This document shows positions 55,286 through 63,846 of a DNA stretch of 64,000 bases, piece by piece. A program made the position numbers and the translations under genes. Each line of letters begins with the position of its first letter. Positions within the stretch are counted from its first letter, which is position 1. The DNA is from Poriferisodalis sp965215815 (GTDB lineage: Bacteria; Actinomycetota; Acidimicrobiia; Acidimicrobiales; Poriferisodalaceae). Under the pieces are notes generated by a model. It searched no databases. It was given only the letters and a program-made list of their open reading frames with translations, and was not told where the DNA came from. The stretch covers positions 1,302,001 to 1,366,000 of the forward strand of contig NZ_CBDCEO010000012.1 in assembly GCF_965215815.1 (NCBI RefSeq), read 5' to 3'.

Positions 55286-57430
55286 ATGCGATCACGTCGG
55301 ACCTTGGGCGTTCTTGCCCCGGTCGCCACCATGGTGGCGCTTGCCGCCATATTGGCGATGCTCCTGGCGGCATGCGTTGGCGAGGATGAGCCCACCGCGC
55401 CGGCTGCCGCGGGGCAGCCAGAGGCGAACCCCGCTGTTGAGCAATCCGACCCGGACCGGGCCGTGCTGGTCGCTTTGTACAACAGCACGGGTGGCGCAAC
55501 CTGGGGCGCCAACGCGAACTGGCTGAGCGACAGGCCCGTCGGCGAGTGGCACGGCGTCACCACGAACAGCAACGGCCGCGTCGTCGAGCTGCATCTCCAC
55601 GACAACCGGTTGACGGGCGAGATTCCACCTGAGCTAGGCCGCCTATCCAACCTGACGGAGTTGCTTCTCGACGACAACCAGTTGACGGGCGCGATTCCAC
55701 CTGAGCTGGGCCACCTATCCAATCTGACGTGGCTGTATCTCAGCTCCAATCCGTTGACGGGTGAGATTCCGCCTGAGCTGGGCCACCTATCCGACCTGAC
55801 GGAGCTGGCTCTCCACGACAACCAGTTGACGGGCGCGATTCCGCCTGAGCTGGGCCACCTATCCAACCTGACGGGGCTGGATCTCCACGACAACCAGTTG
55901 ACGGGCGCGATTCCACCTGAGCTGGGCCACCTATCCAACCTGACGTTGCTGTATCTCAGCTCCAACCAGTTGACGGGTGAGATTCCGCCTGAGCTGGGCC
56001 ACCTATCCAACCTGACGGAGCTGGATCTCCACGACAACCAGTTGACGGGCGCGATTCCACCTGAGCTGGGCCACCTATCCAACCTGACGTTGCTGTATCT
56101 CAGCTCCAACCAGTTGACGGGTGAGATTCCGCCTGAGCTGGGCCACCTATCCAACCTGACGGAGCTGGTTCTCAGCTCCAACCAGTTGAGGGGTGAGATT
56201 CCGCCTGAGCTGGGCCACCTGTCCAACCTGACGGAGCTGGTTCTCAGCTCCAACCAGTTGAGGGGTGAGATTCCGCCTGAGCTGGGCCACCTATCCAACC
56301 TGACGGAGCTGGTTCTCCACGACAACCAGTTGAGGGGTGAGATTCCGCTTGAGCTGGGCCGCCTGTCCAGCCTGACGGGGCTGACGCTCGGCAAAAACCG
56401 GTTGACGGGCGCGATTCCGTCTGAGCTGGGCCACCTGTCCAACCTGACGGGGCTGGATCTCGATAGCAACCGGTTGACGGGCGCGATTCCGCCTGAGCTG
56501 GGCCACCTATCCAATCTGACGTTTCTGTATCTCAGCTCCAACCAGTTGACGGGTGAGATTCCGCCTGAGCTGGGCCACCTGTCCAACCTGACGGAGCTGG
56601 GTCTCCACGAAAACCAGTTGACGGGCGAGATTCCGCCCGAGCTGGGCCACCTGTCCAACCTGACGGAGCTGGGTCTCCACGAAAACCAGTTGACGGGCGA
56701 GATTCCGCCCGAGCTGGGCCACCTATCCAACCTGACGGAGCTGGGTCTCCACGACAATCGGTTGACGGGCGAGATTCCGCCCGAGCTGGGCCACCTATCC
56801 AACCTGACGGAGCTGGTTCTCCACGACAACCAGTTGAGGGGTGAGATTCCGCTTGAGCTGGGCCGCCTGTCCAGCCTGACGGGGCTGACGCTCGGCAAAA
56901 ACCGGTTGACGGGCGCGATTCCGTCTGAGCTGGGCCACCTGTCCAACCTGACGGGGCTGGATCTCGATAGCAACCGGTTGACGGGCGCGATTCCGCCTGA
57001 GCTGGGCCACCTATCCAACCTGACGTTTCTGTATCTCAGCTCCAACCAGTTGACGGGTGAGATTCCGCCTGAGCTGGGCAACCTGTCCAACCTGACGGAG
57101 CTGGGTCTCCACGAAAACCAGTTGACGGGTGAGATTCCGCCTGAGCTGGGCAACCTGTCCAACCTGACGGAGCTGGGTCTCCACGAAAACCAGTTGACGG
57201 GCGAGATTCCGCCCGAGCTGGGCCACCTATCCAACCTGACAAAGCTGTTTCTCTTCGACAATCGGTTGACGGGCGAGATTCCGCCCGAGCTGGGCAACCT
57301 ATCCAACCTGACGGTGCTGGGTCTCCACGAAAACCAGTTGACCGGGTGCATACCCGAGGGGTGGCGAGATATAGCGCTGAATGATCTTGTAGAGCTGAAC
57401 CTGCCCGACTGCGGCGCAGCCACGCCGTGA
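55286..57430 (+). CDS. Leucine-rich-repeat lipoprotein with 24 near-identical repeats
   Basis: 714-residue surface protein. Signal peptide with lipobox AMLLAAC (Cys30), then an LRR N-cap like that of plant-type bacterial LRR proteins (RAVLVALYNSTGGATWGANANWLS and GEWHGVTT), then from residue 109 twenty-four 24-residue repeats of the form LTGEIPPELGHLSNLTELxLxxN and a short C-cap (LTGCIPEGWRDIALNDL). Start ATG 55286 chosen because it puts a normal signal peptide first; ATG 55139 is an in-frame alternative. Likely a protein-binding surface lipoprotein. Repeats are nearly identical in DNA as well, pointing to recent expansion. Confidence 0.88.
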   Translation: MRSRRTLGVLAPVATMVALAAILAMLLAACVGEDEPTAPAAAGQPEANPAVEQSDPDRAVLVALYNSTGGATWGANANWLSDRPVGEWHGVTTNSNGRVVELHLHDNRLTGEIPPELGRLSNLTELLLDDNQLTGAIPPELGHLSNLTWLYLSSNPLTGEIPPELGHLSDLTELALHDNQLTGAIPPELGHLSNLTGLDLHDNQLTGAIPPELGHLSNLTLLYLSSNQLTGEIPPELGHLSNLTELDLHDNQLTGAIPPELGHLSNLTLLYLSSNQLTGEIPPELGHLSNLTELVLSSNQLRGEIPPELGHLSNLTELVLSSNQLRGEIPPELGHLSNLTELVLHDNQLRGEIPLELGRLSSLTGLTLGKNRLTGAIPSELGHLSNLTGLDLDSNRLTGAIPPELGHLSNLTFLYLSSNQLTGEIPPELGHLSNLTELGLHENQLTGEIPPELGHLSNLTELGLHENQLTGEIPPELGHLSNLTELGLHDNRLTGEIPPELGHLSNLTELVLHDNQLRGEIPLELGRLSSLTGLTLGKNRLTGAIPSELGHLSNLTGLDLDSNRLTGAIPPELGHLSNLTFLYLSSNQLTGEIPPELGNLSNLTELGLHENQLTGEIPPELGNLSNLTELGLHENQLTGEIPPELGHLSNLTKLFLFDNRLTGEIPPELGNLSNLTVLGLHENQLTGCIPEGWRDIALNDLVELNLPDCGAATP
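55610..57337. repeat. 24 tandem 72-bp LRR units
   Basis: Exact 72-bp period over 1.7 kb. Units 10-14 and 17-21 are a block duplication: about 300 bp from 56280 match 56784 onward (offset 504 = 7 units) with about one mismatch. Differences elsewhere lie mainly in the xLxxN positions that form the exposed surface. Confidence 0.95.
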
Positions 57431-57800
57431 CCGACGGCCACGGCCACGCCAGAGACGGGTCTGTCAGTCAGATTCGGCAGTGTCTCTGACCGGTCGACGG
57501 GGGGAATTGCCCTGCTGCTGGTTGAAGATTGTTCGGCTCCTTGCGAGCAGCGACGGTGCACCTCGCTTGGCATGCTGTAACTCAATGAGTTCAGAGCTCA
57601 ACGCCAACATAAGCCGGCGGCATGAAGCCGGCATCGTGCCGACGCAAGACCCAAGGAACTCCAGAGCCTCCACGAAGCCGGGGGCGATTCACCCGCCAGC
57701 CTCCGATTGATCTACGACGCGGCGAGGACGCGTTCGGGCGGACCGGGCGCCGGAACGACGGGCACATCGGGCCGCAGCTGGAGCCCTTGAAGGGAGATTG
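57431..57800. other. Gene-free gap between LRR and CPBP genes
   Basis: 370 bp. A weak inverted repeat (AGAGAC... GTCTCT within 57450-57486) follows the LRR stop and could terminate it. No credible coding sequence. Confidence 0.4.
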
Positions 57801-58625
57801 ATGTTGCGACCAGCCAGCACTGGCTCATCTGGCGACGAGAACGGCATGGGACCGAGCGCGAACATGCAGGGCGAGCCGGCTGTCGCCGTCTCGCTCACGT
57901 GTCTGGCGACACTCCTGCCGTTCACGACGTCGCTCGGCATATTGGTCGCGGGTGGCATCGTTGCAGTCCTGCTGACTGCCACCGCCATAGCGCGCCGGAT
58001 GGTCGCTGCGAGTTCCGTCGGCGTTCTGCTGGTGGCCTTCCTCTTGCTGGAACTTGTGGGCCTCGGCCCGAAACGGTTGGTGTTCGGTTTCGCCTTCGTC
58101 GCGTACCTGGTGGTGAGATCGCGATTGCCGTGGCTGCGTGAGGTTGCCCCCTGGCGTCGCGCTGGGCCATGGCGCCTAGGGCAGGGCGCCGTAGGCGCCG
58201 CGTTCGGCCTGCTCGCAGGAATGGCCCTCTGGGCGTGGTACGAGAGGCGACCGGAACAACTGGCCGAAGTGGTCGAATACGTTCGTGACTGGCCCATTTG
58301 GGCTTTCGTATCGGCGGGCATTCTCACGGCGGTTGTCGCTGCTGTGCTCGAAGAGACCGTTTACCGAGGGGTCGTTCAGGATTCGCTCGAGAGAGTCCTT
58401 GGATCGGATTTCGTGCCCTTAGTCATGCAAGCGGCCATCTTCGCCGCGTTGCACTTCCCTTCGGGGATCCTCCAAGGGCTCACCGGGGTCGTTCTCGTCT
58501 TCCCCTATGGCCTGCTCCTGGGTGTCTTGCGTAGGCGCTCCGGGGGTTTGGCCGTACCCATTATTGCGCATTTCAGCACTGATTTGGTGATCGTGGGAAT
58601 CGTGCTTTCTCGGATCGTGGCGTAG
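57801..58625 (+). CDS. CPBP family intramembrane metalloprotease
   Basis: 274-residue membrane protein with six or more helices. Catalytic motifs EETVYRGVVQ (EExxxR), FAALHFPSG and AHFSTDLVIVG are the CAAX/CPBP (Abi) signature. Start ATG 57801 has AGGGAG 5 nt upstream. Such proteases process prenylated or other membrane substrates or serve bacteriocin self-immunity; the role here is unknown. The 3' end overlaps the convergent YjdF-like gene by 207 bp. Confidence 0.88.
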   Translation: MLRPASTGSSGDENGMGPSANMQGEPAVAVSLTCLATLLPFTTSLGILVAGGIVAVLLTATAIARRMVAASSVGVLLVAFLLLELVGLGPKRLVFGFAFVAYLVVRSRLPWLREVAPWRRAGPWRLGQGAVGAAFGLLAGMALWAWYERRPEQLAEVVEYVRDWPIWAFVSAGILTAVVAAVLEETVYRGVVQDSLERVLGSDFVPLVMQAAIFAALHFPSGILQGLTGVVLVFPYGLLLGVLRRRSGGLAVPIIAHFSTDLVIVGIVLSRIVA

Positions 58626-59354
58626 GCCCAGTTGCGGGAGTCGGGACGCCAGCTTCCTCACAGGCGGACCGACGCAGTCATCAGGCGAACCTACGATCTT
58701 GGTGACGAGATTATTGGAGGCGCGGCGAGGGCGGTACCCAATAAGGCGAGGTCGAATGACGGAATCCTCAACCGGTGGACGGCTGGCCCACCATGCAGCG
58801 ATCAGAGAACCAAGCAGGTTGGCAATCAAGTCCTGCATATTGTTGGCGTAGGCGCCCACCCGGGTATATGGAAGGGCCAACGTGGCCAGATATTCCCCAA
58901 TCTCGATGACGGCCCCTACCGAGTTAGCTCCGAGGATGACCACCACGGCGGCTTTCATTCCACCATCAGCGGCCAGCATCCGGCGCGTCGCCTCCCATAC
59001 GATCAACCCGGCGGTTCCCAAACCGGCGACATGGATCAACTGGTCGTAACGGATGAACCCAAACCAATCCTGCCCGTAGAGGAGGACACCGGAAAAGTAG
59101 AGGTTTGCCCCTGCCATGTGTCCAAATCCAACGATGGACATCATTACGAGCACATAGGTGGAGAAACGAACCGAGTAGTCAATGTACATCAACAGGGTGG
59201 CGACAAGCGTCACCCAGATCAGATAGGAATACACACCGGCTGCGCTCGCCACAATGCCGTACACGGTCCACGCGGCCACGTACAGCGCGGTCACTCCGCC
59301 GAGGACGGGGTGCCGTCTGACAGCCGTCGCGAACCAAGGTTCTTTTGGACCCAT
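58419..59354 (-). CDS. YjdF/DUF2238-like membrane protein with overrunning C-terminus
   Basis: 311 residues. The first 200 hold six helices with FIRYDQLIHVAGLGTAG and IEIGEYLATLALP, matching the DUF2238 (YjdF) family. The last 100 residues are polar, low in structure (SHDHQISAEMRNNGYGQ) and lie opposite the CPBP coding region. This suggests the original stop has been lost and translation runs into antisense sequence. Convergent overlap 207 bp. Confidence 0.7.
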   Translation of the reverse strand: MGPKEPWFATAVRRHPVLGGVTALYVAAWTVYGIVASAAGVYSYLIWVTLVATLLMYIDYSVRFSTYVLVMMSIVGFGHMAGANLYFSGVLLYGQDWFGFIRYDQLIHVAGLGTAGLIVWEATRRMLAADGGMKAAVVVILGANSVGAVIEIGEYLATLALPYTRVGAYANNMQDLIANLLGSLIAAWWASRPPVEDSVIRPRLIGYRPRRASNNLVTKIVGSPDDCVGPPVRKLASRLPQLGLRHDPRKHDSHDHQISAEMRNNGYGQTPGAPTQDTQEQAIGEDENDPGEPLEDPRREVQRGEDGRLHD

Positions 59355-59534
59355 CGGTCACCTCCGAAACGCGGTCCTTAATTCGAAGTTTAAGGCTCTT
59401 GTGTGCCTGTCGGGCACTCTATTGCAGGGCCAGCGCGAGGTCAGCAAACGGAGGCTTCGCGCTTGCGCGTGGAGTAGTGCGTCGAGGGTCCCTGACAGAT
59501 AAGGAGGGATCTCCCAGAATCGAAGGTGGGCGAA

Positions 59535-59601
59535 CTCCACTGGTGGTTGCGACGGGCCGGTCATGATGGCCGGGATGTCGAAGCCACAACCACCAGTGGA
59601 G
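59535..59601. repeat. 15-bp inverted repeat, 37-bp spacer
   Basis: CTCCACTGGTGGTTG (59535-59549) and its exact complement CAACCACCAGTGGAG (59587-59601). Just ahead of the decayed ISL3 transposase; could be a terminal structure of a lost mobile element or a leader hairpin. Confidence 0.8.
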
Positions 59602-59609
59602 GTGTCCAA

Positions 59610-60640
59610 TATGGCAGCCCGCTGGTGATCGGTGTCAAGTTAGCTGCCCGGCCGTGCTACGTGAGCTGCGGCGGCAAGGTGTGTGCTCACGACGTGAACC
59701 CGGTGTGCCTGGCGGACCTGTCGGCGTGGGGGCGTGCGGTGCGTCTGGTGTGGAACAAGCGCCGCTGGCGTTGCCCGAGCGGGTCACGCGCTGCGCGCAC
59801 GGTCACCGAGCAGCAGCCGCGGATCGGGGCGCCCACGGCGCGCATGACTGCCCCGGCGGCGAGGCACGCGACCCGCCAGTCGTGCAATCAAAGAGATTGC
59901 AGCCGAGTTGGGCACCGGTTGGCACACGGTGACGGCCGCGGTGCACCGGTGGGGCCACACCCTGCTCGAAGCGGACCGGTCGCGCACTGACGGCGTGGCC
60001 GCTCTGGGTCTCGACGAAACTCCTATTTTCCGCCGAGGCCGATACCACCAAGAGCATTGGGGAATCACCGTGGTGAACGCCCGAAGGGGCGTACTCGGGG
60101 ACATAGTCGCTGGTCGCCGCGCTGAGGAGGCCACCAGATGGATTCAGGGGCGCTCATCGCGGTGGCGTCGGCGGGTGCGCTGGGCGGTCATAGACCTGTC
60201 GGGCCCCTATCGCAAAGCGTTCACCACGGCACCGCCCAAGACGATCCAGGTTGCCGACCCGTTCCATGCGGTCAAGCTCGCCAACGGCACCATCGACGAC
60301 ATAGGCCGGAGCGTCCAGAACATCACTACTGGCGGGTGCGGCACCACCAACGATCCGCTCAATCGGATACGGCGGCGGCTGCCGTGGGCACACGAACGCG
60401 CCACCGACCAGGGCCAAGCGAAGCTGAGTGATCTGCCCGCAGCCGGGGGCCCCACAGCGAGGTCCTTCGGTGTCTGGCACGCCGAAGAGACCTTCGCGGC
60501 ATCTTCCGCATGGGAACCACGCACTCGCCATGCGCTACCTACAACACCTCGGCCAACTCCCCACTGGACACACATGGGAGCATCTACCGGACCGGTGGCC
60601 GGAGATTGAGACAACCGCACAAGGAACTATGCTAGCTCTG
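59610..60640 (+). pseudogene. Decayed ISL3-family transposase
   Basis: Recognisable in at least two frames. The zinc-finger start SPLVIGVKLAARPCYVSCGG then LSAWGRAVRLVWNKRRWRCP lies in one frame up to about 59880; a frameshift leads to IAAELGTGWHTVTAAV, GLDETPIFRRGRY (first catalytic Asp), WAVIDLSGPYRKAF (second Asp), QVADPFHAVKLAN and RRRLPWAHERATDQ, typical ISL3 DDE signatures. Another disruption near 60470 ends similarity. Clearly non-functional. Confidence 0.85.
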
Positions 60641-60662
60641 CCAAAGAACAGGACTCGAAGAG

Positions 60663-60827
60663 GTGATCAAATTGGGCAGCGTGCAAGGACCTGATAGTGA
60701 CGGATCCTCTAACGAATCGAACAGGCAACGACGCAAAGCGCCGCGAATCTGGCTCTTAATCGCCCTCCTTGTACTCGTTGCCCTCCTTGTGGTTACCAAC
60801 ATAACCGGGGGCATTCCCATCTCGTAA
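60663..60827 (+). CDS. 54-aa single-pass membrane protein
   Basis: From GTG 60663 to TAA 60825. N-terminal 30 residues are polar (VQGPDSDGSSNESNRQRRK), then one helix IWLLIALLVLVALLVVTNI and a short tail. The design (basic residues then helix) is that of a real small membrane protein, N-in. Ribosome-binding site GAAGAGG overlaps the start. Lower GC than the surroundings. Function unknown. Confidence 0.5.
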   Translation: MIKLGSVQGPDSDGSSNESNRQRRKAPRIWLLIALLVLVALLVVTNITGGIPIS

Positions 60828-60858
60828 GGCCAGTAAGGACTGACTGGGTCGAGCCAGC

Positions 60859-60939
60859 TCACGCGGCACTGTCACGTAACCGGTACTTCCAGGTCTTGCC
60901 AGTCGGCGTCGACGGCAACCCGTCCGCGATGGCCGGTTT
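60859..60939 (-). pseudogene. 3' end of an acyl-CoA synthetase gene
   Basis: The minus strand ends a frame with KPAIADGLPSTPTGKTWKYR then LRDSAA and a stop. LPxTPTGKxxKYxLR is the C-terminal motif of AMP-forming acyl-CoA synthetases with its catalytic Lys. Upstream sequence is unrelated, so only the last 26 codons survive. Confidence 0.6.
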
Positions 60940-61005
60940 TCGGGCCAGAACTGGTGGATTAAGCTCTGAGCTTTCAAGAACTGGCGCTTCCAAAATTAGG
61001 GGGAA

Positions 61006-61139
61006 GCTCACCTGACGGGGGACCCTGATTTGGGTCCATGAGTTGAGGGTCTGATTCCCCGAGGATGGGAGGATGACCACGATGAAGAGAGAGAGCCTTC
61101 ACAAAATGTTGAGATTTGGGCTGCTGGGCTCGGCGGGGT
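61006..61139. other. Left flank of the ISL3 element
   Basis: Contains GGACCC TGATTT GGGTCC (a 6-bp hairpin) and further in GAGAGCCTTCACAAAATG, which resembles an ISL3-type left end. No matching inverted end was found right of the transposase gene, so the element may be truncated on that side. Confidence 0.4.
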
Positions 61140-62324
61140 TCATGTTAGGAGAAGGCCGCGGGCTTCGAAGTTGGCGTAGTTGGTGAAGCCGTGGGCTTTG
61201 CGGCGCAGGACTTGGAACAGGCTGTTTGTTCCCTCGATGCGGCCGTTGCTGGGTCGCCCGGCGTGGTGCCAGTCGAGGATCTGGGCATGCCATGCGAGGA
61301 ACGTGTCAACGGTGTCGCTGAACTCGGGGATCAGCCCGGTGCCGTAGATGTCCGCGAACCGGTCCAGGGCGGCCATCGCGTCGTCGTGGTCGCCGGCGAG
61401 GTAGAGCTGGTGCAGCTCGCCGAGCGCGTGCCATGCTGGGTTGAGCCGGGGATGGGTCTCGAACAGGGCGTCGAGCCGTTTGCGCTCGGCGGCGTCGAGC
61501 TTGTCGGGCCGGCGCATCAGCAAGAACCGCGCCCGGAACACTTCGGGGTCGAACGCCGGCTTGGAGCCCTCGGGGCGGCGCTGCACGTCGCGGCGCACCG
61601 CGGTGAGCCCCGCCGCGAACCATCTGATGACGTGGAACCGGTCCAGCACATGGCGGGCGTGGCCGAGCCGCCTGTCGATCGCTGCCTTGTACGCCGCCGA
61701 GCCGTCGGACACGACAATCTTCACGCCCTTGCACCACTTGTGCCCCTGAGCAGCCAGAAAGCCGCTGAGTGCTTGGGTGTTGCGGTGGGGCACCATGGCA
61801 AACACCTCGCCGGTGTCGCCGTTGACGAGCACCGTCACATAGCGGTGCCGCTTGCGGATCGAGGTCCCCTCCACCAGCAGCACCCGGCACCGCTGCCGCC
61901 GCCGGTGGTCGGCGACCAGACCCGCCCAGGCCACCACCAGCGCGTCGGCCAGCCTCCAGCTCAGCCCATGACGTCGGGCTGCGGCGTTGACCGTCATCGC
62001 CCGCGCGTCGCCCACCAGCCGACGGGCCAGCCGCGCGGTGACACGGCCCTCGAACGCCGGGTGGTCCTCGGCGAACCGCCGGCCGCCGCAGACGCCGCAG
62101 ACCATGCGCCGCTGCTCGAACACCAGCGTGGTCGCCCGCCCCGACACCTCCAAGTCCCGGACCTCGCGGTCCCGGCGATCATGGGCCTTCCCACTCGGGG
62201 TCCCGCAATCGGGGCAGCACGGGCGGCGCACCGTCGAACGCACCCGAACCACCAGCCGCTCAGGCGCGTCGACGATCACCCCCAGCACCTCGATCCGCCG
62301 CAGCCGCAGCCGACATAACATCAC
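61140..62324 (-). CDS. ISL3-family transposase
   Basis: 394-residue transposase. N-terminal zinc finger CCPDCGTPSGKAHD and MVCGVCGGRRF, helix-turn-helix, then the DDE domain with RKRHRYVTVLVNGDTGEV, VKIVVSDGSAAYKAAID (second Asp), HVLDRFHVIRWF and NGRIEGTNSLFQVLRRKAHG (Glu). Where the first catalytic Asp is expected (usually VDE) the sequence reads VEGTSIRK, i.e. Glu-Gly instead of Asp-Glu, so activity is doubtful. Full length otherwise. Confidence 0.88.
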   Translation of the reverse strand: MMLCRLRLRRIEVLGVIVDAPERLVVRVRSTVRRPCCPDCGTPSGKAHDRRDREVRDLEVSGRATTLVFEQRRMVCGVCGGRRFAEDHPAFEGRVTARLARRLVGDARAMTVNAAARRHGLSWRLADALVVAWAGLVADHRRRQRCRVLLVEGTSIRKRHRYVTVLVNGDTGEVFAMVPHRNTQALSGFLAAQGHKWCKGVKIVVSDGSAAYKAAIDRRLGHARHVLDRFHVIRWFAAGLTAVRRDVQRRPEGSKPAFDPEVFRARFLLMRRPDKLDAAERKRLDALFETHPRLNPAWHALGELHQLYLAGDHDDAMAALDRFADIYGTGLIPEFSDTVDTFLAWHAQILDWHHAGRPSNGRIEGTNSLFQVLRRKAHGFTNYANFEARGLLLT

Positions 62325-62423
62325 GCTTCATCGAAGCCCTCCAGGGTTCGGCGTCTGCAAACACCGATCCCCCCAGGGCCTCGACCCCTACCCGCGGACC
62401 CCCAACCCGCCCTCATCCCAACA

Positions 62424-62532
62424 AAAGACGAAGGCTCAAAAAGAAGCCATCCGCTGCCTCAAACGCTTCGTCGCACGAGAGCTCTACCGCACCCGCCGAG
62501 GCGACCTCGCCACCCTCACAACCCGCACTTGA
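62424..62532 (+). pseudogene. C-terminal remnant of an IS110-family transposase
   Basis: TKAQKEAIRCLKRFVARELY and the following RTRRGDL up to a stop fit the conserved last 30 residues of IS110/IS116/IS902 transposases (KxxKEAIRCLKRxxARxLY). The rest of the gene is absent; the ISL3 transposase gene occupies the adjacent upstream DNA. Confidence 0.65.
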
Positions 62533-62619
62533 CATCTATAGAAACGTCCCAGTGTGATTCAATCCCACGCTCAAACGCGAAGGGCCGTTGTGTGTCGCGG
62601 ATGTCGATCGCTCCCACGA

Positions 62620-63597
62620 CTATGAGCTGCGCATACTCCATATCACAAATGTGCTAATCGTCAAAAGCAAAGTGATGAGAGATATAGCGAGTCCGGCAAT
62701 ACCGAGCGCCATTCGCGGTCTCTTTTCGGTCTTGGCTCGTACGATTCCCATTATGGACAGAGTCGTCGCCCCAAGTCCAAATATGGCTTCATACGGGAGA
62801 AGAAGGAGTAGGATTAAGGCCACCCCCATTCCGAAGCCGGCAAACTTCCACGCGGGCACGGTCGCCAGTCGATAGGCGGCCAGAGCCGGGGGAATGACGG
62901 CTATGACCGAGAGGACAAAGCCCGAGACAGCCGCAGCATTGCCGCTGTTGTGCGACGTTTCATCATCGTCCGTGTCGCCCGGTGGAGGCGCAGCACGCGG
63001 TCGTCGCGACGTCGATTCAAGCCCATGGTTGTCGGAAGCTCCCTGTGGTCCGGAATCGCAACCGACGGCGGCAGGACCGGTGACCGTTTCGCTCAAGTCT
63101 GCCTGAGCCAGCGAGCTTGCCGGCGTGGTTTGCCACCGTTTGACAACGAGAGTGCCTGCGCTGTCGTCGTGCCAGCCTTGCCGTGCGTCGTCAAAGGTCA
63201 GTGAAATGTAGACCAACAGCCAGAGAAGCGGCCCGATGAACGGAATGACACCTACAGCTGCCGGGATTATCCAGCGGACAACCGAATTGCGCCAGCGGGG
63301 CACACCGCCGTCGGCTTCCCGCACGACCTTGATTCCTGTCGCCGCCTTGCCGAGGGTTCGCCCCCCATTCATGGCGACCATCGGAACCTCGTAGAGAAGG
63401 CCAACCGCTGCTAGCATCAAATATGGGGTCACTGAACCTGCGAATTCGAAGGACGGCGAAGTCCACCGGATCGCAACCCACACCCCGACTGCGACCGGCC
63501 ACATGAGCAGAGTGTCGATGACGCGGGCTCCGACCCGGTCACCGACGCTCGCGAGCTCCACGCGTTCACCCGAACGGATCATGGCCCAACCCTTCAT
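62620..63597 (-). CDS. RDD-family membrane protein with C-terminal DUF4190
   Basis: 325 residues. RDD domain (1-150) with VGDRVGARVIDTLLMW, the GGRTLGKAATGIKVV motif and NSVVRWIIPAAVG; a 60-residue polar linker; and a two-helix DUF4190-type domain (AAVSGFVLSVIAVIPPALAAY, FGLGATTLSIMGIVRAK). Start ATG 63597 or the inner ATG at 63582. Function unknown, RDD proteins are sometimes transporters. Confidence 0.85.
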   Translation of the reverse strand: MKGWAMIRSGERVELASVGDRVGARVIDTLLMWPVAVGVWVAIRWTSPSFEFAGSVTPYLMLAAVGLLYEVPMVAMNGGRTLGKAATGIKVVREADGGVPRWRNSVVRWIIPAAVGVIPFIGPLLWLLVYISLTFDDARQGWHDDSAGTLVVKRWQTTPASSLAQADLSETVTGPAAVGCDSGPQGASDNHGLESTSRRPRAAPPPGDTDDDETSHNSGNAAAVSGFVLSVIAVIPPALAAYRLATVPAWKFAGFGMGVALILLLLLPYEAIFGLGATTLSIMGIVRAKTEKRPRMALGIAGLAISLITLLLTISTFVIWSMRSS

Positions 63598-63846
63598 AAC
63601 GCTCCTCTCAATAGTACGGCGTGTTCCGCATCAACTGTCTGCATGGCCGCGTATGCATTGGCAACTCATTCATCACGTTCGCATTGCCATACGCATTGTT
63701 GGATGTTTTCTTCGCGATTCAACACACAGCCGCATTGACACAATTGGACGGGGCTTTCTGCGGGTTTCGGCTGCGAGAAGTATCTTGCGCCCCGGATGGG
63801 TATGTCGTCGCGGTCCTGTTGCATACAGACGACATAGATTTGGGTG

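Noticed and set aside
54823..57585. 920-codon open frame on the minus strand opposite the LRR gene
   Set aside because: It is open only because the 72-bp unit contains no stop in that frame; the product is a monotonous repeat (RLDRWPSSGGISPVNW) with no start or family. The plus-strand LRR lipoprotein explains the region.
61191..62318. 375-codon plus-strand frame opposite the ISL3 transposase
   Set aside because: Antisense shadow; the minus strand has full ISL3 motifs.
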